This document shows positions 7,527 through 14,845 of a DNA stretch of 15,065 bases, piece by piece; position 1 is the first letter of the stretch; every line of letters begins with the position of its first letter. Source of the stretch: Planctomycetota bacterium (GTDB lineage: Bacteria > Planctomycetota > Phycisphaerae > Phycisphaerales > SM1A02); NCBI GenBank assembly GCA_027295435.1, contig JAPUKX010000268.1, positions 1 through 15,065 of the forward strand. Direction: 5' to 3'. The position numbers and the translations under genes are program-made. Below the pieces are notes generated by a model. That model had not been told where the DNA came from, did no database searches, and worked only from the letters and a program-made list of their open reading frames with translations.

Positions 7527-8531
7527 TCACAAGTTCGGCACGTGCATGAGCATCGGCCTCTGGACGCGGGTACCGCGACTGGGGCGGCGCCGGTCAACCA
7601 GCTCGTTGAGCGGCTCACCGTTCACCAGGCGCGCAGGGAACCGTCTCATCAACTCCTCGACCTGGGGACTGTAAAGACCGCTCTGCGGATCGATGGCCGT
7701 GCGATCAAACACGCCGACGGTCACGCTGCTCAGTTGCTTGTCATCGTCGTGGTGGAAGTAGGCTTCGAGCCCTTGAGTGCGGAGCCGGGCGACATATGCC
7801 TCAGCTTGCCGGTGAATCTCTGCCAGCGTCAATTGGCCGCTCTCGAAGTCGCCCCACACTGCTACCTCAAGCGTGTACAGGGGATCAACGTTGGGATAGC
7901 GCTTCCGGACCGAAAGAAGTTCAAGGGGATGGAATCGCCCCTGGGCCGACCGCAGGTTGATGCGGCTGAGCATCGCGCGCGGAAATACTCGGCGACCGCG
8001 ACTGGTGATCTGCTTGATCTGTTGCAGGTCTCGCTGAGCAGCGGGGCTCCGAGGACTCTCGTACTCCCCGTAGACCACGAGAGACCCCCTGGAGGTTCTA
8101 TGGACGCGGGGTGTGGCCAGCTCCGGGGCGAGGGTTTGCAGCTGTTGAATCATGTTGGCCGCCGCCTCGGCATGTCCTTCCTCGGCGAAGGTGGCAAGGA
8201 CGACGGTCCAAACGCGCGTCGGTATGGTGCTGCGAGCAGCCGTCCGCTCCGCCCGCTGCCCGGCTTCTGAGCGACGGGCCTGCGGCTGCCCCGCGCCGGA
8301 CCTACCGGTAGGCAGCGGCCTGAGTCGGGCCCAATCGTCACCCCAATCATCGCCCCCCCACGTCGAACCATTCTGGCCCGATGAGGCTGTTGCGCCTTGG
8401 GCCAGGCTTCGGGGGTGAGGGGCGAGGCCGGAGTGGGCCAACGGAGCTTGATTGCACGCTCCGATCACGCATGCCCAAACGCCGGCCGCAAGGGTGTAGC
8501 AGACGTTCTTATAGGGTCTTGATCGGTTCAT
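7527..8531 (-). CDS. Lipoprotein with two SPOR-like repeats
   Basis: Probably a 334-residue lipoprotein. The frame is open up to 8861, but the ATG at 8531 gives a clean lipoprotein signal: basic N-terminus, hydrophobic core and a VIGAC lipobox with C26 as the lipidated cysteine. Residues 30-105 are low-complexity and rich in Ser, Gly, Arg and Gln. Two regions of similar layout follow. Residues 107-190 contain WTVVLATF, a helix and SLVVYGEYES. Residues 218-304 contain YTLEVAVWGDF, a helix, a second strand (LEAYFHH) and SSVTVGVFDR. This strand-helix-strand-strand pattern resembles SPOR domains, which bind peptidoglycan at division sites, but the match is by pattern only. Likely location is the periplasm or inner face of the outer membrane. 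The gene stands alone between convergent and divergent neighbours. Confidence 0.75.
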   Translation of the reverse strand: MNRSRPYKNVCYTLAAGVWACVIGACNQAPLAHSGLAPHPRSLAQGATASSGQNGSTWGGDDWGDDWARLRPLPTGRSGAGQPQARRSEAGQRAERTAARSTIPTRVWTVVLATFAEEGHAEAAANMIQQLQTLAPELATPRVHRTSRGSLVVYGEYESPRSPAAQRDLQQIKQITSRGRRVFPRAMLSRINLRSAQGRFHPLELLSVRKRYPNVDPLYTLEVAVWGDFESGQLTLAEIHRQAEAYVARLRTQGLEAYFHHDDDKQLSSVTVGVFDRTAIDPQSGLYSPQVEELMRRFPARLVNGEPLNELVDRRRPSRGTRVQRPMLMHVPNL

Positions 8532-8775
8532 GGTCGCTCGTGACTTAGGCAACACGCCGGGGGCGATTCGTCCGCCGCCCGCTGCGCTCCCAATCATAGG
8601 TTCGTCGAACGAGGCTGTTGATGTCGCACCAATGTGGCGGATCGGCCGAAAGTTCAAGCAAAGCAGCTCGCGCCGACGATAAGCACGACGTGGTCGTCGG
8701 GCTTCGCGGCCACGCCTCAATACCGCAAGACCGGCTGGCGTAGCGCGGCTTGGCGGCTGCAATGGAGCTGTTCTG

Positions 8776-9063
8776 ATGCCCGATATCTCTTCCATTGGGC
8801 ACGGCTCGGTGGGACCAATCAATCGAGCGACCGGCGCCTCGGGCGACCCAGGCGCGCTCAAGGCCGGTGATCTCGGTGAACGTCACGGCGATCGCGTCGA
8901 GCTGTCCCAGCACGCCAGGCTGCTGGATCGACTCCGGCAGATGCCGGATGTGCGGGTCGAACTCGTTGAAGAGATCCGCAGCGCAATCAACGAGGGACGG
9001 TACGAGACGCTGGAGAGACTCGAAACCGCCGTCCAGCGGTTGCTCGACGAGCTGCACGAGTAG
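8776..9063 (+). CDS. FlgM-like anti-sigma factor
   Basis: A 95-residue protein with a disordered Gly/Ser-rich N-terminus and a C-terminal module (39-94) of the FlgM anti-sigma-28 type. The module contains DRVELSQHARLLDRL, a PDVRVELVEEIRSAI helix, then GRYETLERLETAVQRLLDEL. In flagellated bacteria FlgM holds sigma-28 inactive until it is exported through the hook-basal body. Planctomycetes often carry FlgM-like proteins of this form, as I recall. The start has TGGAG (8763-8767) eight bases upstream. No flagellar gene occurs in the window, so the partner sigma factor is elsewhere or the role differs. An opposite-strand reading frame covering it is a shadow. The 244 bases before it (8532-8775) hold no other gene I can support. 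Confidence 0.8.
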   Translation: MPDISSIGHGSVGPINRATGASGDPGALKAGDLGERHGDRVELSQHARLLDRLRQMPDVRVELVEEIRSAINEGRYETLERLETAVQRLLDELHE

Positions 9064-9149
9064 GTAGCTCGGCGAGTCCCCTTCGCGATCAGATTTCGAG
9101 TCCATGCTCCGCCGGCATCTCGGGGCTGTGGCTGCAAGAGTGGATGGCC

Positions 9150-9171
9150 TGGCGCTGCGACCCACGCGCCA
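9150..9171 (-). terminator. Small hairpin after the amidohydrolase operon
   Basis: TGGCGC (9150-9155) and GCGCCA (9166-9171) form a perfect 6-bp stem around a 10-base loop. It starts immediately after the stop codon of the 468-residue amidohydrolase-like gene, between that gene and the convergent FlgM-like gene. It lacks a T-run. Confidence 0.3.
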
Positions 9172-9172
9172 A

Positions 9173-10579
9173 TCATTCGGAAAGCAATCCAAGCTGGCGG
9201 TATTTCTCGCGGTACTTGCGATACAGGGTCTTGTGGCGATTGCCCAGATCGATGCGGCGCCCATCGATGAATGCGACAAGGATGTCCGTAGTGATCTGCA
9301 ACGGATCGCCGGTGGTGATGATCAAGGTCGCGGCCTTGCCTTCTTCGATGGAGCCGTGTGATCCGCCGAGACCGAGGACCTGGGCCGCCTCAATCGTCAC
9401 AGCTCGCATCGCCGCATCTCTGGGCAGACCGAAAGCAACGGCCGTCGCAGCGTTCTGACTCAGGCTGCGCTCGTGAGCCGGCGAGGACCCTGAGGCGATC
9501 ACGAAGCGTATTCCCGCTTCGTGGAGCTTAGCCGGCAATGTAAAGGGGCTGTCGAATGGAGCATGGCGCCGCCGAGGTAGGTGGTGCAGGCCGGTGATTA
9601 CCACCGGTACGTTGTGCTTGGCAAGCAGCGGTATCGCGCGATCCGCCTCCCGGCCGCCGACGATGACAATGCGAAGATTCCGCCGAACGGACCAGGCGAC
9701 CGCTGATTCTATCTGTCCTGGCGAGGAGGCTCGCACGAACACCGGCTTCTCGCCGCCGAGCACAGCTCGCATCGCTTCAAAGCGCAGATCGGTGGACTGT
9801 GTGGCGTCGGCGTCGCGGGCCTGGATGTACGCAGCGGCGTCATCAAAGAGACGCTCGATAGCCTCGAGGTTCTCCTTGATCTGCTTCCTTTGCTCCTTTT
9901 CGCTGGGGCTGTCTGCCCGGCCGCGGCGCGTTGGCTCGGTGCGCGGCCAGTGAATCACCAGACCGGCTTCGGCATCGATGGCCATTTGTTCCCAAGTCCA
10001 CCCGTCAAGGCGAATCGTTGAGCAGCGGCCGGAGACCAGCCCGCCGCGTGGAAAGACCAGCGCGGTCAGGATTCCGCTCGCTCGAGCGACCGGGATGAGA
10101 TCCGAATCGGGATTGATCGCTACCGCAGCCCGCACCTCCGGAGTCACGCGGCCATACTCGGTATGGTCGATCGTCACCGCAACTGCTTGAGTCTCAACCA
10201 GTCCGAGCGCTGTGTCAGCGGAGATCAACCCAGGGTAAACGTGCAGTCCCTCGGCGTTAATCACCGTCGCGTTTTCAATCTGTGGGTGATCGCCTTGGCC
10301 AACATCGGTGATCCGCCCCTCGCGGAAGACGACGTAGCCGTCGGCCAGCGTTGGGGCTGAGATGGTGTGAATGGTGGCGCCGGCCACAACAATGGGCCGG
10401 CTCTGGGGCGGGGCCGGAATCTGGCGTGATTGGGCAAACGCTGAGGTGCCGGGCACAAGCGCCGCCACCGCCGCAACGAAGACCAGCGGCAGCTCGTGAA
10501 GCAGGGCGCAGAGGCGACACCCGGGAGCCGCCCGGCCGGGTAACGTGTGAATACCGATCGCGATGTGATGAATCCTCAT
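9173..10579 (-). CDS. Secreted amidohydrolase-like protein lacking the HxH metal motif
   Basis: A 468-residue protein with an N-terminal hydrophobic export segment (about 30-48, site near AFAQ) and an amidohydrolase/imidazolonepropionase-type fold. The composite beta-sandwich strands (IVVAGATIHTI, the GRITDVG turn) are followed by VYPGLISADTALGLVE (114-129). Active members have a D-x-H-x-H motif at that point, and here neither histidine is present. The C-terminus has the usual GSIEEGKAATLII end of the fold. Proteins of this type with GLVE at that position are known to me from pairs of adjacent amidohydrolase genes. It may be a non-catalytic partner or bind metal differently. The ATG overlaps the upstream gene's stop as ATGA (10579-10576), so translation is probably coupled. 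It is the second gene of a two-gene leftward operon. Confidence 0.85.
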   Translation of the reverse strand: MRIHHIAIGIHTLPGRAAPGCRLCALLHELPLVFVAAVAALVPGTSAFAQSRQIPAPPQSRPIVVAGATIHTISAPTLADGYVVFREGRITDVGQGDHPQIENATVINAEGLHVYPGLISADTALGLVETQAVAVTIDHTEYGRVTPEVRAAVAINPDSDLIPVARASGILTALVFPRGGLVSGRCSTIRLDGWTWEQMAIDAEAGLVIHWPRTEPTRRGRADSPSEKEQRKQIKENLEAIERLFDDAAAYIQARDADATQSTDLRFEAMRAVLGGEKPVFVRASSPGQIESAVAWSVRRNLRIVIVGGREADRAIPLLAKHNVPVVITGLHHLPRRRHAPFDSPFTLPAKLHEAGIRFVIASGSSPAHERSLSQNAATAVAFGLPRDAAMRAVTIEAAQVLGLGGSHGSIEEGKAATLIITTGDPLQITTDILVAFIDGRRIDLGNRHKTLYRKYREKYRQLGLLSE

Positions 10580-13500
10580 TCGTCCTGACTCCAGCAGCAG
10601 GAGTAGGGTGGGTCGGGATCGTTCCGTTTGATGTCGGGTTCGGTTGCAGGCTGCGTCATCGGTTGCGTTGCCGGCTCCTGAGGCGGCTTCGGTTTGCCGT
10701 GGGCATCCTTGAGAATCTTTTGAATCAGGCGTTGGCGCTCAGCCTCGGCCCATATCCGAAGCGCCTGGTCGTGGTCGAGATCAAAATACTTGGCCCCCTC
10801 AATCCAAGTTTGCTCGCATCGGGCGTAGGAGCTCAACGGGCTCTCCGACCAGATCACAAAATCCGCATCCTTGCCGACTTCGAGTGATCCGGTGCGATGG
10901 TCGATGTGCAATTGCCTTGCCGGATTGATCGTGACGAATTTCAAGGCCTCGTCCTCACCAAGTCCGCCGTAGCGGACAGCCTTGGCGGCTTCGGTGTTCA
11001 TTCGGCGGGCCAGCTCCGACGAATCGGAGTTGAACGATACCAGCACGCCCACGTCGTGCATGAGCGTCCCGTTGTAGGGGATGGCGTCCATGACCTCGAC
11101 CTTATACGCCCACCAGTCGCTGAAGGTGCTGGCGCCGGCCCCGTGCGCGGCGATGGCCTCGGCAACCTTGTACCCTTCCAGCACGTGCTGAAAGGTGCCG
11201 ATCGTGAAGCCGAACTCCTCGGCCAGGCGAATGAGCATGAGGATCTCGTCCTGGCGATAGCTGTGACAGTGCATCATGCGTTGACCGCTGAGAATCTCCA
11301 CCAGCGCGTCCAACTCCAGGTCGCGCGCCGGCGGCATGGTGTGCGCTCGGTCGTCCTCCTTCATTGCTCGATACCGATCCCACCGGGCCTGGTATTCGCC
11401 GGCGGCGGTAAACGCATCGCGGATGATCGCCTCGACGCCCATGCGAGTATTCGGGTACCGATCTCGGGATCGCTTTACGTTCTCACCCAGGGCGAATTTG
11501 ATCCCGCCGATGGCGTCGTGGATGCGGAAGTCGTCGGCGCTGCCCGACCATTTGAGCTTGACCACACTGTTCTGGCCGCCGATGGGATTGGCTGATCCGT
11601 GCAATTGGTTGGCCGCGGTCAGCCCGCCGGCGAGTTCGCGGTACCAGTTGATGTCGTCCGGATTGACCACATCACCGATGCGCACCTCGGAAGTGATCGC
11701 TTGCGTCCATTCGTTGACGCCGCCGCTGACGCCAGTGTGGGAATGACAATCGATGAGACCGGGCGTGACGTGCTTGCCGGTCCCGTCGATGCTCTGATCA
11801 TAATGACCACCCAGTTCGAACGCGCCGGATCCGATCGCGGTGATCTTGCCATCAACAGCTGCCAGCCAGCCCTTCTCGATGACACCGCCCGATCCGCAGG
11901 TCCAGATGGTTGCATTGGTGATCAGGATTGATCGAGGTTGCGGGAACGCGGTCAGTCCGAAGGCTCCCAGGGGATGGACGAGTTGCTCCGGCGGTGGCTC
12001 GATCGCCTCCTCTTCTTCCTCGTCTTCTTCCTCGTCCTCTTCGTCGTCCTCTTCGTCGCCCTCTTCGTCGCCCTCGCCTTCTTGGCCGTCTTCAGTCTCC
12101 TCGCTCTTGTCATCGTCGTCAGCATCCCGCTGACCGTTAGGCTCAGAACCGACGGGAGCCGGTTGAGCTTCCTCGTCGACGGGCTCAGCGTCGCTGTCTT
12201 GGTCGGCCGACGGTGCAATGGTGAAGGTGAACTGCTCGCCGTCGGGCAAGACGCCCGCGCCGACGATCGTGCCTTCGGTCAGTACACCTGCCAGCCGAAC
12301 ATAGCCTTCGATTTCAAAGACCCGGCCGTCCATCACGAACGACAGGCGATCATGCTGGAAGACGACCTTTTTGGCCTTGACCTTGGAGCCGTCCGGCAGA
12401 TGCACGGCCAGCTTCGCCTTGACGGTGTCGATGTCGACGGGTGCCTCTAAACCGGAGTCAGTGCGCAGGGTCGCCTTGCCCACAATCTTGAGATCCGGAT
12501 CCTTTGACACTTCATGCCGACGCCCATTGATCCAGGTGTCTCGGATCTTTGGCTTGCGTTGGAACAGCGAGCCTTCGACCACCACGAGATTGGCGACCTT
12601 TCCCGCCTCAATCGTGCCCATGATGCGGTTTAGCCCCAACAACTTCGCTGGAGTAGTCGTCAAGGCGGCCAGCGCGTCATCCTCACTGAGCCCGTACCGG
12701 ATCGCTTTTCGCAGAACGGACAGAAAGTCGCTTCGTTTCTTGAGCCGATGCGTGGTGAGTGCCACCGTGGCACCCGCGTCCAGGAGACGACGTACGTTGG
12801 TCGGCGCCTGCTCCCACGTCATCATCTCGCGAAGAGTGACGTCGTCCGCTTCAAGCGGAGACGATACCTCAGGCCGGTCTGGATATTTCAGCGGCAGGAT
12901 GATCGGTAGCCCCGTAGCGACGACCTGTTCAAGGCGACGGAACTCAACGCCGCTGCCCAGAAACATCGCATCGAGATCAAACTCACGGGCGATGCTGGCG
13001 GCCCGTTGCGCATTGTGCTCATCCGTGACGTCAAACAGCACCGGCTGGCTGCGCCTAATCACGTCGCCGAGAGCCTCAAGCGCATCGGCGCGGATCGGAG
13101 GCTCGTGTCCCAACGGGTCGCCCTGCCAGACCCGCTGGCATGCCGCGTGCCACTGTGCATCGTAGAGTGTCTGGCGGACCAGCGCGATCGCGCCCATCAG
13201 CGAGCCGGGGTAGGTCGCGCTGCTCCAACTGCCGCCGTGGTCAAAGCCGATGGCCATAGCGGCCCGCTCGCGATAGGCCAGAACGTGTTGGTCCTCATCC
13301 GCCAGCGCGACCACGACGCCGCTACCGCGGAGCACGCCGGCCGATGGATAGACGGCCGCAACGGTGAACCCCAAGCTCCGCAGATCCTTACGCAACGAGG
13401 TATCCGGGGCCGGCTGATCGACCATCCGTACCTGCGGATGAACGCGCTGGTTCCAATGCGCGCCGGCCCCATCGGGAATCTTCTCGACATCGACCAACAG

Positions 13501-13782
13501 CGCCGCGTCGATGAGACCGGGGTAGACCGTCATGCCATCCCCCGGCCAGATGCGCGCTTCAGGAGGAATATCGAGATCGTCGCCCACGGCCTCTATCACG
13601 CCCCCGCGGATGACGATCGACGCGTTCTCGATCCGTCGTCCGGGCGCGATGACGACCGTCGCGCCGATGATGGCATGGGTTCGCAAATCAGCCGGTCGAA
13701 TCCCGTTAACCGGAGCGGTCTGGGCCAAGCTCGGCGCTGCCGCCGCCATCACCACGAAGATGCTCAGGATTCTCCAGCGCAT
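10576..13782 (-). CDS. Large secreted double-domain amidohydrolase with polyacidic linker
   Basis: A 1068-residue exported protein (signal peptide to about residue 20, site near LAQ). Residues 30-425 form an amidohydrolase-type domain whose VYPGLIDAALLVDVE (86-100) lacks the HxH motif. Residues 436-525 form a strand-rich module. Residues 553-595 are an almost purely Asp/Glu linker. Residues 617-1000 form a second amidohydrolase domain with a full set of likely ligands: H680 and H682 (LIDCHSHTG), H838/H840 (MMHCHSY), H866 (FQHVLEG) and D920 (SFNSDSS); K762 (IKFALGEN) may be a bridging lysine. The tail (1028-1068) is Pro/Thr/Gln-rich. The substrate is unknown; hydrolysis of a cyclic amide, peptide or similar bond in the periplasm is likely. 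GGAG lies seven bases before the ATG. The gene is coupled to the downstream one by the ATGA overlap. Confidence 0.92.
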   Translation of the reverse strand: MRWRILSIFVVMAAAAPSLAQTAPVNGIRPADLRTHAIIGATVVIAPGRRIENASIVIRGGVIEAVGDDLDIPPEARIWPGDGMTVYPGLIDAALLVDVEKIPDGAGAHWNQRVHPQVRMVDQPAPDTSLRKDLRSLGFTVAAVYPSAGVLRGSGVVVALADEDQHVLAYRERAAMAIGFDHGGSWSSATYPGSLMGAIALVRQTLYDAQWHAACQRVWQGDPLGHEPPIRADALEALGDVIRRSQPVLFDVTDEHNAQRAASIAREFDLDAMFLGSGVEFRRLEQVVATGLPIILPLKYPDRPEVSSPLEADDVTLREMMTWEQAPTNVRRLLDAGATVALTTHRLKKRSDFLSVLRKAIRYGLSEDDALAALTTTPAKLLGLNRIMGTIEAGKVANLVVVEGSLFQRKPKIRDTWINGRRHEVSKDPDLKIVGKATLRTDSGLEAPVDIDTVKAKLAVHLPDGSKVKAKKVVFQHDRLSFVMDGRVFEIEGYVRLAGVLTEGTIVGAGVLPDGEQFTFTIAPSADQDSDAEPVDEEAQPAPVGSEPNGQRDADDDDKSEETEDGQEGEGDEEGDEEDDEEDEEEDEEEEEAIEPPPEQLVHPLGAFGLTAFPQPRSILITNATIWTCGSGGVIEKGWLAAVDGKITAIGSGAFELGGHYDQSIDGTGKHVTPGLIDCHSHTGVSGGVNEWTQAITSEVRIGDVVNPDDINWYRELAGGLTAANQLHGSANPIGGQNSVVKLKWSGSADDFRIHDAIGGIKFALGENVKRSRDRYPNTRMGVEAIIRDAFTAAGEYQARWDRYRAMKEDDRAHTMPPARDLELDALVEILSGQRMMHCHSYRQDEILMLIRLAEEFGFTIGTFQHVLEGYKVAEAIAAHGAGASTFSDWWAYKVEVMDAIPYNGTLMHDVGVLVSFNSDSSELARRMNTEAAKAVRYGGLGEDEALKFVTINPARQLHIDHRTGSLEVGKDADFVIWSESPLSSYARCEQTWIEGAKYFDLDHDQALRIWAEAERQRLIQKILKDAHGKPKPPQEPATQPMTQPATEPDIKRNDPDPPYSCCWSQDE
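11998..12126. repeat. Low-complexity CTC/TTC/GTC triplet tract encoding an acidic linker
   Basis: About 125 bases of near-repeating triplets, pyrimidine-rich on the plus strand, encode residues 553-595 of the large amidohydrolase. Nearly all of those residues are Asp or Glu, with a few Gly, Lys, Ser, Thr and Gln. Such tracts are prone to length change by slippage. The Asp/Glu codons vary (GAG, GAA, GAC), which suggests the protein property is kept and not one exact repeat unit. Confidence 0.85.
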
Positions 13783-13822
13783 CGACAGACTCCGTCCCGG
13801 ACAAAGAGAGCAATCCTAGCAG

Positions 13823-13860
13823 AATCCGCGGGTGTGATGTGCCGCCTCAGCCGGCGGATT
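13823..13860 (-). terminator. Inverted repeat between the dockerin-like gene and the amidohydrolase operon
   Basis: AATCCGC (13823-13829) and GCGGATT (13854-13860) pair perfectly, with two more G-C pairs possible across a one-base bulge. It lies 26 bases after the stop of the dockerin-like gene and about 40 bases before the amidohydrolase start, so it may end the former transcript. No T-run follows. Confidence 0.35.
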
Positions 13861-13885
13861 GATCCATACGCCCTGTCTTCGATTC

Positions 13886-14725
13886 CTAGAAGCAGGTGCC
13901 GCAGGGGTTGCCGCTGGCCACCGAGCACCACGCGCCGAGCATGGCTCCGAGGTCAAACGCATCAACGCACCCATCGGGCACATCGCCCGGCCCGGTGAGG
14001 TCGGCCGGGAAGGGCGGGACCGAGGTGAAGTAGACGACGTTGGTGATCCCGCCGCCAAGAGGACCTGCGATACCCCACTGAAGGTTGGCGAAGCCCCGGA
14101 TGTGCTCGCCGTTGGCGACGTTGAATTGGGCCACCAGGACGCGGCCGTTTCGATCCGGCTCGCCATATGGTGCCGGCGGGATCGTCACCACTGCCGAATT
14201 GGCAATGGTCCAGTCGGTGCCGACGGCCCAGTCCGGAGGAAAGGTCAGGCCCCAGCCGAAGATGTACGGGCCGTCTGTTTTCGGATCAATGACGGGGGTG
14301 TAGCCCGCCGCGTTGCCGATGGTCATGAACGTGTCGAAGGTAAGGCCGGTCGGGTTAAAGCTCCAGCCGGAGGAGTTGTCGGCGATGGGGCCGCCACCGT
14401 CCCCTGCGCCGCCGAACAGCGCCTCATACAGCCCGCTGCCCGGAGTTATGCCGTCGGCCAGCACGTTCTCGACGGTCATCGGCGTGCCATCGAGCGCCAC
14501 CCCGATGGCCGTCATCCGGTCGTTGGGATCATTGAAGTGGGCGTATACGCGGTACACGTCACGAAGTTGGCCGTCGGGAATGTTGCCGTCAAACTCCGCA
14601 TCGGATGTGTTCCAGTTGTTGGCGAACAGTTCGACGGTGAGCATGACGAAATCTGCCGAAGCCGTGGCCGCGAGCACAAACACGCCACAGATACCTGCGA
14701 TCGCGGAAACCCAGATCTTCTTCAT
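13886..14725 (-). CDS. Secreted protein with C-terminal dockerin-like (Cys-containing) domain
   Basis: A 279-residue secreted protein. The signal peptide is clear: MKK, hydrophobic core and cleavage near ATASA before residue 25. Residues 25-235 form a beta-rich, aromatic domain of unknown function (DVYRVYAHFNDPNDR, SGWSFNPTGLTFDTF, GPYIFGWGLTFPPDW). The last 41 residues hold one Ca2+-loop-like dockerin repeat (ADLTGPGDVPDGCVDAFDLG), then GAWCSV and a CGTC near the C-terminus. I recall this Cys-rich dockerin type as common in Phycisphaerae, where it may anchor or sort exported proteins. The start at 14725 is fixed by an excellent ribosome site seven bases upstream; the frame is open to 14782 but that part lacks a signal. 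It stands alone, with a promoter-like sequence upstream. Confidence 0.85.
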   Translation of the reverse strand: MKKIWVSAIAGICGVFVLAATASADFVMLTVELFANNWNTSDAEFDGNIPDGQLRDVYRVYAHFNDPNDRMTAIGVALDGTPMTVENVLADGITPGSGLYEALFGGAGDGGGPIADNSSGWSFNPTGLTFDTFMTIGNAAGYTPVIDPKTDGPYIFGWGLTFPPDWAVGTDWTIANSAVVTIPPAPYGEPDRNGRVLVAQFNVANGEHIRGFANLQWGIAGPLGGGITNVVYFTSVPPFPADLTGPGDVPDGCVDAFDLGAMLGAWCSVASGNPCGTCF

Positions 14726-14732
14726 TTCGCGG

Positions 14733-14739
14733 ACCTCCT
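14733..14739 (-). promoter_or_regulatory. Strong ribosome binding site of the dockerin-like gene
   Basis: AGGAGGT on the minus strand, seven bases before the ATG at 14725, is a near-perfect Shine-Dalgarno sequence. It is the strongest in the window and decides this start over the in-frame ATG at 14782. High expression is a reasonable inference. Confidence 0.85.
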
Positions 14740-14817
14740 CTGCTTGAGCTCGATGATCGCAACGAGATTCAGCGGGCCGCAATCGAGAAGCAGTTGCCGT
14801 CTCTCAACACTGTATCC

Positions 14818-14845
14818 AACATACCGCGATTGTGGGTAGAGTCAA
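14818..14845 (-). promoter_or_regulatory. Putative promoter of the dockerin-like gene
   Basis: TTGACT (14845-14840) and TATGTT (14823-14818) on the minus strand are spaced by 16 bases. This predicts a transcript start near 14811 and a leader of about 85 bases. The local sequence is also less GC-rich than its surroundings. Confidence 0.42.

Noticed and set aside
7458..8270. 270-codon plus-strand open frame opposite the SPOR-like lipoprotein gene
   Set aside because: The minus strand gives a lipoprotein signal and repeated domains; the plus frame has neither.
8660..8692. Sigma-28-like promoter before the FlgM-like gene (AAAGTT and a GCCGACGATAA stretch)
   Set aside because: The spacing is too long and the second box carries an insertion relative to GCCGATAA; not supportable.
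8545..9279. 244-codon minus-strand open frame covering the FlgM-like gene
   Set aside because: The plus strand gives a recognisable FlgM module with a good ribosome site. The minus frame has no protein-like pattern and also overlaps the amidohydrolase end.
10897..13998. Several long plus-strand frames opposite the large amidohydrolase gene, including one rich in Phe/Leu/Val over the acidic tract
   Set aside because: The hydrophobic run is only the complement of Asp/Glu codons, and the minus strand carries full family motifs.
13859..14839. 326-codon plus-strand open frame opposite the dockerin-like gene
   Set aside because: The minus strand has a signal peptide, strong ribosome site and dockerin-like end; the plus frame is a shadow.
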